Positions 1 through 7,831 of a stretch of 64,000 bases of DNA are shown piece by piece (position 1 is the first letter of the stretch; each line of letters starts with the position of its first letter). The stretch comes from DASPKX01 sp035627835. Its GTDB lineage: Bacteria; Verrucomicrobiota; Verrucomicrobiia; Limisphaerales; SXQI01. The stretch is from NCBI GenBank assembly GCA_035627835.1, contig DASPKX010000006.1, forward strand, positions 1 to 64,000, given 5' to 3'. The notes beneath the pieces were generated by a model. It was not told the DNA's origin and did no database searches. It saw nothing but the letters and a program-made list of their open reading frames with translations. The position numbers and the translations under genes are program-made.

Positions 1-1220
1 GCTGGAGTGTTCGGCGTCATCTTGGCGAAGGTCACTCCGCCGGGAGGCCCCGCGAGAGAGACAACAAAGTTGTTGTCCATATCCACCATCAGCTTCGCGT
101 TGGTGACATCGTCCGGCAGGTTGAAGCGGTAAGTCAGCGAGCCGCCCGCATCGGCGAAACGATGCCCGCGGTTGCTTGGCCCGGAACCGGCGTTGTCATA
201 GAGGAACGGTGTTTCCTCAGCGGACGAGACCTGGAAGTTCGCGTAAACCGTCGCTTTGGAAACATCGACCACTGGCTTGAGTCGCTCCTCGAAATTCACC
301 GCCGCGCCATCGAACAGGCGAATGCGCTGAACGAATGGCCCCCAGCCATCGGCGCGGCTGGCGTCAGTGAGCAGGATGAACAGCTGGCCTGTGCCGGCTG
401 CGAGATATTGGCTCACATCGAAGACATATTCCTTCAGGTTGCCGAGGGACCGATGCTCCACACCGTAGATCTGCCGTGAGCTGGCCAATACGGTGTAGCC
501 TTGCGTCGTGGATTGCGCGGGGTCACGGAATTCTGTCGCAATTGAGACGACGAAATTGTTGCCGATTGTGATCCCGAGTTTGCCGGATGAAATCCCAGCC
601 ACATTCAGTTGATAAAGCAGATAGCCCGCGCCATCTGCGAAACGCCATCCGCCGCTGATCGCATTGCCGGCGCTCTGGATCAGGTAATCGGTGTCATCTT
701 CGCCATTGGTGGCGAAGGAGAGATGCTCCACCACCGCGCTCTGGTCGGTATAACGGAACAGCGCGTTATCAAAAGTGGTGGGGCTGCTGAACCAGCCTGC
801 CACGGGGCCTAAACGCGCCTTGTTCGTCGAACCGTCTGTGTAATGAAATTCAAGTTCCGGAAGCGGATTTACGAACGCGCCCGGGGCAGAGAGCAACGCC
901 ACGTCCAGCGATGAATAGGCGCCATCCTGCACATCGAGTCTCTGCCCATCAATGCGGACGGCGTCCAGCGCCGCAGTCCGCAGCGGGCCAAACCGAAATA
1001 CGGCTTTGCCGTTGGTGCTCGTGACGGGCGAGCCATCGACATAACTCGTCGGCAGCGTTGCTGAGTCGATCCGCCGCCCTTGCTGGTCCAGCGGGGAGCC
1101 TTCCCCTGCCCCGCCTGGTTCCAGGAAGACATCCGAGTTCAACGCAGGAGCGAGGTTCACATAAGTTTGGGCGTAAAGCGCTGGAGCGAGCAAAGCCGCG
1201 AGAAGAAGTTTGTAACTCAT
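1..1220 (-). CDS. Secreted protein of unknown function, 3' end outside the window
   Basis: This minus-strand frame is open from an ATG at 1220 to the left edge, so only about the first 406 residues are visible. It begins with a typical signal peptide (MSYKLLLAALLAPALYAQ), so the product is exported. I see no catalytic motif. Two stretches resemble each other, near residues 189-215 and 350-376. Each starts with an RFAD motif, continues with an aromatic-rich strand (LLYQLNV or LTYRFNL) and ends in NNFVVS, which suggests two copies of a beta-sandwich module. The gene diverges from the secreted protein gene at 1539, with about 318 bases between them. The function is unknown. Surface or carbohydrate binding is possible but is only inference from the beta-rich repeats. 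Confidence 0.75.
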   Translation of the reverse strand, partial: MSYKLLLAALLAPALYAQTYVNLAPALNSDVFLEPGGAGEGSPLDQQGRRIDSATLPTSYVDGSPVTSTNGKAVFRFGPLRTAALDAVRIDGQRLDVQDGAYSSLDVALLSAPGAFVNPLPELEFHYTDGSTNKARLGPVAGWFSSPTTFDNALFRYTDQSAVVEHLSFATNGEDDTDYLIQSAGNAISGGWRFADGAGYLLYQLNVAGISSGKLGITIGNNFVVSIATEFRDPAQSTTQGYTVLASSRQIYGVEHRSLGNLKEYVFDVSQYLAAGTGQLFILLTDASRADGWGPFVQRIRLFDGAAVNFEERLKPVVDVSKATVYANFQVSSAEETPFLYDNAGSGPSNRGHRFADAGGSLTYRFNLPDDVTNAKLMVDMDNNFVVSLAGPPGGVTFAKMTPNTP

Positions 1221-1538
1221 GACAGTAAATAAAAGCGCGCGCGGCCGTTCGTTGGGGACACGTGGCTGATAGCTTCAAACGCTACTGACCGCCCTCACCC
1301 CTTGTCAAACCCTGCGGGGGATAAATGGGAGACTCGCGCTCGTCACAAAAACGGAAATTAGCGCCCTAAAGTTTAAAAATCGTCCACCAGCCGCAATCAC
1401 ACCCGACGCAGACATGCGAGTGGCGTTTCTTTCACCGCACGTTTAAACTGCGGCGCGATGGTTTTTGTTTGCAAGCGAGCCTCTAGGAGCGGGTCCCTGA
1501 TTTCCCTCCGCGAAAGGTTTCCCTCCCCTGCTTCAGCA
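1221..1538. other. Intergenic region between two divergent secreted-protein genes
   Basis: This stretch of 318 bases separates two divergent start codons and must hold both promoters. I found no RNA gene, no clear sigma-70 pair with good spacing and no strong hairpin. Open frames crossing it are shadows of the flanking genes. Confidence 0.5.
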
Positions 1539-4500
1539 ATGGTGCGGTTGTTCTTCGCTTTCGTTGGACTGAGCTGGTTAGCTCTAAGCCCCGCATCCAA
1601 TGCGCAGCTCAGAAGTTCAGTGACGAAGGTCGGCACGATCGAAATGACGAATATCATTGAGAGTTCCGGGCTGATGCTGAGCAAACAATATCCGGGCGTG
1701 CTTTGGACACACAACGACACGGGGTCGGATGCATTTCTTTTTGCGATGAGCACGAATGGGGCGCGACTCGGCGCGTTCGAAGTGCAGGATGTGCGGATTA
1801 TCGACTGGGAAGCGCTTGGGGCGGACACAAACGGCAATCTGTATATCGCGGATATTGGCACGAATGGCATGTATCGGACGCATTCCGCAGTCCACCTGGT
1901 TCGCGAGCCGGAGCCGTATAAGCGCTGGGGTCCCGTCGATATCCAGCACACATGGCTGATTCGATTCCCTGGAGAACGCCCCGAATGTGAATCGTTTTTT
2001 GTGCACGGCGGTTATGGCTACGTAATCACGAAGTTTCCCGTGCGCGGCGGGGTTCAGATGTACCGATTCCCCCTGAGCGCCCCCGATATGGAGTCGATTC
2101 TCCTGGAGCACGTGGCGAGCATCGCGGTGGGAGCCGCGGTTTCTGATGCGTCACTCACGGACGACAACTCGCGCCTGGCGCTCGTCACTGATCGCGGAGT
2201 TTATGTGCTTTTCATCGACGGCAACCCTGCCACGGCAGGAACCGCCCCACGGGAATTTGTTGGCTTGGCCAACGCGTCCATGGAAGGCGGAACATGGGTG
2301 GGCGAAAGTGTCTATGTGACTTCGGAAGCGAGCCTGGACATCCTGGCTTTCGGGAGCCCGTTCTTCACTGGGGCGCCGGTGTTCACAGCGGCATTGACAG
2401 ACCAATTCGCGTTCGTGGGTGGCTCAGCCCTGTTTTTCGCGAACGTCCGCGGTTTTCCAAATCCGACCTTCATCTGGCTCTTTAACGGGGAGGTTTTGAC
2501 AGGCCGCACCGGCCCACGTTTGTCGCTTGGCAATCTCTCGCTAACGAATAGCGGCATCTACGAAGTGATCGTGTCGAACATCAATGGGGTTGCGCGAAGC
2601 AACGCTCGCTTAACGGTCACTGAGCAGACCAACCGGCTGCGCATCACAGAAGTGATGTCGAGCCCGGCCCCAGCGGCAACGCCAGTAGCTGATTGGTGGG
2701 AGCTTACGAACTTCGACACGAACGTGGTCGATATTTCGGGCTGGCGCTTTAACGACAGCACCGGGGATCTCACGGATGCGTTTGTCATTCCGAATGGTGT
2801 GACGCTTCGGCCGGACGAAAGCATTATCTTTGTGGAGAACCTCACCCCTGATGAATTCCGCGCGTGGTGGGGCGCGACGAATATTCCGCCGGGCACACGG
2901 ATTATCACTTACACCGGCGCCGCGCTGAGCTTCCGCGTAACGGGTGATAGCTTAAGGCTTTGGTCGAACACAGCTCAGCACCCCAATGATGTGGAGGCTC
3001 GAGTTGATTTCGGGCAGGCGGAGGTCGGCGTGACTTTTACCTATGATCCTGCCACAGACACTTTCGGGGCGAGGAGCCAACTCGGAGTAAATGGCGCGTT
3101 CCGAGCCGCGTCAGGTGTCGATATTGGTTCACCCGGGCGCGTGCGGGGCGGGTCGCCGCCGAGTTTCACAACAACGTTAACAGACCAGTTCGCAACAGTT
3201 GGCGGAACGCTGACGCTCAGCGCGGTTGCGATCGGCACACCAGCTCCGCGCTTTGAGTGGAGGTTCAATGGAACGCTCATCGAGGGAGCCACGAATGCGC
3301 AGCTCACGCTTCGGGATTTGGCTTTAACGAATGCGGGTGTTTACAGCCTCACCGCAATAAACGAACTGGGAACAGCAGTGACCAGTGCGCAGGTGACGGT
3401 GGTGGCAAACACGACAGACGTCCGGATCACGGAAGTGATGTCGAGCGAAGCTGTCGGCACAGCGCCCACAGCAGATTGGTGGGAACTAACCAGTTTTGAT
3501 ACCGAGAGCATCGATCTCTCAGGCTGGCGGTTTAATGACAGCACTGGGGATCTGGCCGATGCTTTCGTGATTCCCGCAGGCGTAACCATCGCACCGAATG
3601 AAACGATCATTTTTGTCGAGAACTTGAGCGCGCAAGAGTTCCGAGCCTGGTGGGGCGCAACGAACATTCCGGCATCAACCCAGATCATCACTTATACTGG
3701 AGCAGCGTTGAGTTTTCGAGTGTCGGGCGACAGCTTGCGCCTGTGGGATAGCACAGCGCAAAACACCAACGACCTGGTGACGCGCGTGGACTTCGGGCAA
3801 GCGGATGTTGGTGTATCCTTCGCGTACGATCCGGCGACTCAGGTGTTTGGGATTAAGAGCCAGGCTGGAGTGAATGGGGCTGTGCGCGCAGTGACCGGGC
3901 CGGACGTTGGTTCCCCCGGGAGAGTGGCTGGAGGGCAGCCGAGATTTACAAGTTGGGTTACCGACCGTGCGGTGGGTGAAGGTGGAACTGTGACCTTCAC
4001 CGCTCAAGTGGTCGGGAGCCCAGAGCCTGCGTTGCAGTGGTTGTTCGAAGAAGCGCCTATTGCGGGCGCGACGAATGCGTCGCTCACTCTCGCGAACGTC
4101 ACAATCGCGCAAGCAGGCACGTACACTCTGGTGGCTTCAAACGCGCTCGGCACAGCGCGAAGCAGCGCTGAGTTGATCGTGGTGCAAGATGCGCCGCAGG
4201 TGCGCATCACCGAAGTGATGTCGAGCCAGGCGGCTGGGGGCGGTGAGCGCGAGGATTGGTGGGAGTTGACGAGCCTGGATGATCAACCGATCGACCTGTC
4301 GGGCTGGAGATTTAATGACAGCACGGGCGGATTAGCGGATGCGTTCACAATTCCCGCCGGCACAAGCCTTCGACCCGGGGAAAGCATCGTGTTTGTCGAG
4401 AATCTTACAGCCGCAGAATTCCGCGCGTGGTGGGGTGAAACCAACGTGCCAACCGGGACGCAAATAGTCACTTATACGGGAGCCGCGCTCAGTTTTCGTG

Positions 4501-4934
4501 TGACGGGCGACAGTGTGCGCTTGTGGGATGATGAGGCGACGGCAGATAACCAAGTAATCACGCGCGTTGATTTCGGTCAGGCAGATGTTGGCATTTCATT
4601 CGTGCACGATCCGGCGACAGGAGCGTTTGGTAAAAAGAGCCAGGCGGGAGTTGAGGGCGCGGTGCGAGCGCAGACAGCGCCAGATGTAGGCTCTCCCGGG
4701 CGTTACGCGGGGACAGCAGGCGGGTTGCAACTGAGTGTATCGCTGGAGAGCGGACGCATGGTAATTCGCTTCTTCGGTGTGGCTGGACGTGAGTATTTGC
4801 TGCAGAGCGCGAACGATTTGAGCGAGAGCTGGAAATCACCCGTTGGGCAAATCACCGCGACTACAACTGGTGAACAGGAGTTCATCCCGGAGGAGTCGGA
4901 GCCAGCGCGATTCTATCGCGTGCAGGTAAGGTAG
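1539..4934 (+). CDS. Large secreted protein with beta-propeller-like head, three Ig-like/lamin-tail-like modules and a C-terminal 'RFYR' module
   Basis: The product has 1131 residues from the ATG at 1539. The frame is open further upstream, to 1458, but 1539 puts a clean signal peptide (MVRLFFAFVGLSWLALSPAS) at the N-terminus. Residues about 25-270 look like a beta-propeller, with WTHNDTGSD, DWEALGAD and YIADIGTN. Three modules of about 260 residues follow. Each has an Ig-like half (FTxxLTDQFAxVGG ... LTNxGxY) and a half starting RITEVMSS and containing DWWEL and GWRFNDSTG, which resembles lamin-tail domains. The last about 65 residues (YLLQSANDL ... ARFYRVQVR) form a module also seen at the end of the protein ending at 63867. 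It is probably a cell-surface adhesin or scaffold. The substrate is unknown. Confidence 0.85.
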   Translation: MVRLFFAFVGLSWLALSPASNAQLRSSVTKVGTIEMTNIIESSGLMLSKQYPGVLWTHNDTGSDAFLFAMSTNGARLGAFEVQDVRIIDWEALGADTNGNLYIADIGTNGMYRTHSAVHLVREPEPYKRWGPVDIQHTWLIRFPGERPECESFFVHGGYGYVITKFPVRGGVQMYRFPLSAPDMESILLEHVASIAVGAAVSDASLTDDNSRLALVTDRGVYVLFIDGNPATAGTAPREFVGLANASMEGGTWVGESVYVTSEASLDILAFGSPFFTGAPVFTAALTDQFAFVGGSALFFANVRGFPNPTFIWLFNGEVLTGRTGPRLSLGNLSLTNSGIYEVIVSNINGVARSNARLTVTEQTNRLRITEVMSSPAPAATPVADWWELTNFDTNVVDISGWRFNDSTGDLTDAFVIPNGVTLRPDESIIFVENLTPDEFRAWWGATNIPPGTRIITYTGAALSFRVTGDSLRLWSNTAQHPNDVEARVDFGQAEVGVTFTYDPATDTFGARSQLGVNGAFRAASGVDIGSPGRVRGGSPPSFTTTLTDQFATVGGTLTLSAVAIGTPAPRFEWRFNGTLIEGATNAQLTLRDLALTNAGVYSLTAINELGTAVTSAQVTVVANTTDVRITEVMSSEAVGTAPTADWWELTSFDTESIDLSGWRFNDSTGDLADAFVIPAGVTIAPNETIIFVENLSAQEFRAWWGATNIPASTQIITYTGAALSFRVSGDSLRLWDSTAQNTNDLVTRVDFGQADVGVSFAYDPATQVFGIKSQAGVNGAVRAVTGPDVGSPGRVAGGQPRFTSWVTDRAVGEGGTVTFTAQVVGSPEPALQWLFEEAPIAGATNASLTLANVTIAQAGTYTLVASNALGTARSSAELIVVQDAPQVRITEVMSSQAAGGGEREDWWELTSLDDQPIDLSGWRFNDSTGGLADAFTIPAGTSLRPGESIVFVENLTAAEFRAWWGETNVPTGTQIVTYTGAALSFRVTGDSVRLWDDEATADNQVITRVDFGQADVGISFVHDPATGAFGKKSQAGVEGAVRAQTAPDVGSPGRYAGTAGGLQLSVSLESGRMVIRFFGVAGREYLLQSANDLSESWKSPVGQITATTTGEQEFIPEESEPARFYRVQVR
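2371..4715 (+). repeat. Three in-frame tandem modules of about 780 bp inside the secreted protein gene
   Basis: The Ig-like/lamin-tail-like modules recur at a DNA period of about 780 bases. A landmark string of the GGTTCxCCCGGG type occurs at 3126, 3909 and 4689. Similarity is visible at protein level and in part at DNA level, which points to internal duplication. Confidence 0.75.
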
Positions 4935-5023
4935 GATTCCCGCAACGCGGGGTTTCCCGCGGGGGCGCAGGGAGGCACCCAGGAGGCCTCTTCTTCTCCC
5001 ACCGAGCCGCAGCTTAATGTAGC

Positions 5024-5041
5024 CTCAGCCTTCAGGCTGAG
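5024..5041. repeat. Short palindromic hairpin element, preceded by TGTAGC
   Basis: CTCAGCCT-TC-AGGCTGAG forms a perfect 8-bp stem with a 2-base loop. The same layout with compensating base changes recurs at 56589-56606 (CTCAACCT-TT-AGGTTGAG), also after TGTAG. It lies between two convergent genes (4934 and 5094), so it could help end transcription, but there is no T-run. Confidence 0.7.
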
Positions 5042-5093
5042 TGCGACATCCTTGCCTCAGCGCCACGCAGTCGGTGACGAAAGGCAACATTTA

Positions 5094-6644
5094 TTAGCGG
5101 ACGCGCACTTCGAGTTGATGACGGTCCAGCAGCGTTCCCTCGGTGAAGTAGAGCTGTGTAAGCGCTTTGTTGTAATCGCGCTTTGCAATCAACTCAGCGC
5201 TGCGAGCGCGGGTGTAATCGGTCTGCGCCTGGAGGACCAGAAACACAGATCCGGTGCCGCCTTGCAGACGTTGCTCCTCCGCTTGGAGCGCTTCCTGGGC
5301 GAAACGGGTCGCCTGCTTTGCGGACTCTGCGCGGCTGTAGCTGAAGCGGGCGAGGTCGATGGCATCGGAAATCTCGCGGAGGATTAACTCCTCCTTTTGC
5401 TTGAGCAGCAGCTCAGCTTGTTTGCGGGCCTCCTTGCTCGCTTTGTAATTGGCGCGTTCGGCAGCGCTCGTTAATGGCACGGAGAACAACACGCCGACAG
5501 AGCTGTTGGGCGCGTCCTGGTTTGTTAATTCGTCCATCGCGGTGCTGAGGCGCGCGCGCGGCTCGTCCGGGGGAAAAGCCTGGATCGCGTCGCTTCCTTT
5601 CAGGCCGTACGACCCGAACAGATTCAACGTGGGGAAGAGCTGGTTTTTGCGATAACGCGTAGTGATGTCAGCCCGCTCCAGGTTAACCGCCAGCTGCGTG
5701 TAGTCAGGGCGTTTGGCGATGCCAGACTGCCACGCCGTTTGAAGGTCGAGGTTCTCTGGAAAAAGGATAAGGAGGTCCGTGGGGACAAGCATCTCCTGGG
5801 TCCAGTTCGTGGCAGTCACTCCCATGAGCGTGCGCAAGTTATTGCCGGCCTGCGCGACGAGATTGCTTGAGCCGATCAGGTCGGTTTCGATGGCGGCCGT
5901 TTGCGACTGCGCGAGCTTCTCCTCCAGGCGCGTCATCATGCCCATCTCAATCTGCCGTTGGATCCCTCGAACAAACTGGCTCCGGGTGTTGACTAGGTCG
6001 CGGAGCAAACGCGTGTTTTCCCAGGCGTAAACCAGATCGTAATAGCCCTGCTGTGTGAGGTTGATCACAGACATGGCGATGAAACGGACGCCAAGCTCCG
6101 AGATCTTCAGGTTTTTCTTGTTCACCTGAATGACCCAACGCGGTTGATCGATCCACGCGTTGCGCAGGAGCGGCTGCTCGAGGTAAATGCCGGTGCCCAG
6201 CTTGTACGAATCGAAATTGAGGAAGTTGCGTTCGCCCTGGCTGTGCGCGTAATTGCCGCCAAGGCTATAGATCAGGCCCGTCGGAAGGGTGCCGGTTAGG
6301 CCGAGGGTGGCGACTTCTGAGTCTGCTGTAAAAACGGCATCTGCGCTAAAATTGGCAGGGTCAAATCCCCCGGTGTCCGAAGCGGTTTCGGTGTGGGTGC
6401 GGGATTGGAACCGAGGATCGTAAAAGCCGTATGCCGCCTTGAGCGTGAAGTACGCGATCTCCTGGTTAATCTGCTCGATCTGAAGTTGCCGATTGCTTAG
6501 GAGCGCCTTGTCCAGAGCGTCACGCAACGCGAGTGGCTGTTCCGATTGCGCGCTAAGGTAAGGGTTAAGCGCGGCAACAGAAGCGCAGATGCTCGCTGCT
6601 ACGCGCAGTGATCGGAACGCTGAGTTGACCACCAACTGCTTCAT
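5094..6644 (-). CDS. TolC family outer membrane efflux protein
   Basis: The product has 516 residues, the usual size for TolC-like outer membrane channel proteins. It starts with a signal peptide running to LNPYLSAQ. It shows the alpha-helical pattern of the OEP family with two related halves: a first half with long helices around residues 160-260, and a second half with KASKEARKQAELLLKQKEE and the terminal YNKALTQLYFTEGTLL helix. TolC proteins form a trimeric channel through the outer membrane for type I secretion or drug efflux. Its ATG overlaps the stop codon of the upstream HlyD-type adaptor gene by 4 bases, so the two are translationally coupled. No inner-membrane pump is encoded beside them. 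Confidence 0.9.
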   Translation of the reverse strand: MKQLVVNSAFRSLRVAASICASVAALNPYLSAQSEQPLALRDALDKALLSNRQLQIEQINQEIAYFTLKAAYGFYDPRFQSRTHTETASDTGGFDPANFSADAVFTADSEVATLGLTGTLPTGLIYSLGGNYAHSQGERNFLNFDSYKLGTGIYLEQPLLRNAWIDQPRWVIQVNKKNLKISELGVRFIAMSVINLTQQGYYDLVYAWENTRLLRDLVNTRSQFVRGIQRQIEMGMMTRLEEKLAQSQTAAIETDLIGSSNLVAQAGNNLRTLMGVTATNWTQEMLVPTDLLILFPENLDLQTAWQSGIAKRPDYTQLAVNLERADITTRYRKNQLFPTLNLFGSYGLKGSDAIQAFPPDEPRARLSTAMDELTNQDAPNSSVGVLFSVPLTSAAERANYKASKEARKQAELLLKQKEELILREISDAIDLARFSYSRAESAKQATRFAQEALQAEEQRLQGGTGSVFLVLQAQTDYTRARSAELIAKRDYNKALTQLYFTEGTLLDRHQLEVRVR

Positions 6645-7747
6645 TGTTGGCGTTTGAGGATGACATCCACGACTTCGCCCGGGCGAAGACTCACGCCGTC
6701 AGGGATGCCCATGACGACGGGAAGCCCAGTATCCACGAGAGCATCAGGAGGAATGAAAGCGATCGAGTTCGTGATGACCTCGAGCCTGGCGCCGACTTGA
6801 GCGATGGTGGTTTCAAACCGAAGCGGCTTCCTCTTATGAGCAACGACTTCGAGCTTCATGCCGACTTCAGGCTCAAAGGGAAGAGGTTGCTTTAAATACG
6901 CAACGATGCGCTCAGCTTTCGGGGCGTTGATGACGAGCAATTGCTCGCCTGCGGAAACGAATTCACCGGCCTGGCGATAGTACTGGACCTCCCCACTTAA
7001 CGGCGCCACGAGGGAAACAGGGTTCCAGTTGGTCTGCAGCGTGTCGATTTGAGCCGTGAGGTTTGTGACCATCTCCTGGCTAACCGCGTTCGTGCCCGGG
7101 GTGGCCGAGTGCGCCATGGCGCGAAGCTGCTCAAGTCGCGCTTCAATTTCACGCAAGGATTCGCGCGTCTGCTCCACTTCGGCCTTGTAGAAGTCACGAT
7201 CGCGAAGTGTTTGCTCGTAAATATCTTGGGAAAGAAGCCGCTCTTTGGCCAGGGCTTCATGGCGCGGCAACATCTTCTCAGCGCGGTCCAGATTTACCTG
7301 GGCCATCGTCATGTCCTGGCGCATGCGCAGAGCTTCCACCCTCAGGCGCTCGTAGTCGAAAGTGTTGCGATCAGCCAGCGCTGGCTCAAGAGCCAGCCGC
7401 GAAACCTGAAGCCTGGAGGAAAGCAAATCCAGCCTGGAACGGGGATCGAAGGGAACAATAGTCGCAATCTCCTCCCCCGCTTCAATGCGGCCGCGATGCG
7501 GAACCGCGGTGTGTTGCAGGTAGCCGTCTTGAGGGCTGGCAAGGATCGAAATAGAGCCTTCCGCGATGCCCTTGATCGGACTGACTGGCGGCATGCTCGT
7601 CCAGATCTTCCAAGTGACGAAAGCGAGTCCGACGAAAATTATGGGAGCGAGCCAAACAGTGCGGAATTCCCGCCACTGCACATCCGGGGGCGTGGGAATG
7701 CGCGGAAGTTTTGAATTGTCTGAAAGCTCTGCGTTCTGGTTGGCCAT
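6641..7747 (-). CDS. HlyD-family membrane fusion (periplasmic adaptor) protein
   Basis: The product has 368 residues. One membrane segment lies near residues 30-50 (VWLAPIIFVGLAFVTWKIW). It is followed by a lipoyl/barrel-sandwich start (ILASPQDGYLQ), a coiled-coil hairpin at about 95-215, and a return strand (VSLVAPLSGEVQYYRQAGEFV) with the beta-barrel behind it. Such adaptors link an inner-membrane pump to a TolC channel. The gene precedes the TolC gene with a 4-base ATGA overlap. The pump partner is not in this window, so the substrate cannot be deduced. The ATG at 7747 fits the family start. Confidence 0.88.
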   Translation of the reverse strand: MANQNAELSDNSKLPRIPTPPDVQWREFRTVWLAPIIFVGLAFVTWKIWTSMPPVSPIKGIAEGSISILASPQDGYLQHTAVPHRGRIEAGEEIATIVPFDPRSRLDLLSSRLQVSRLALEPALADRNTFDYERLRVEALRMRQDMTMAQVNLDRAEKMLPRHEALAKERLLSQDIYEQTLRDRDFYKAEVEQTRESLREIEARLEQLRAMAHSATPGTNAVSQEMVTNLTAQIDTLQTNWNPVSLVAPLSGEVQYYRQAGEFVSAGEQLLVINAPKAERIVAYLKQPLPFEPEVGMKLEVVAHKRKPLRFETTIAQVGARLEVITNSIAFIPPDALVDTGLPVVMGIPDGVSLRPGEVVDVILKRQQ

Positions 7748-7831
7748 CTAAGAGAGGCGACACTTTAGGTTTAACGGACGCCCGCCGCAATCACCACTTT
7801 CCGTGCCAGAATGGCCGGAGAGGGCAAGCCG

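Noticed and set aside
162..812. Plus-strand frames opposite the first secreted protein
   Set aside because: They are antisense to a minus-strand frame that has a signal peptide and is open through the window edge.
4939..4951. Hairpin CCCGC-AAC-GCGGG after the first large secreted protein gene as a terminator
   Set aside because: The stem is only 5 bp and no T-run follows, so support is too weak.
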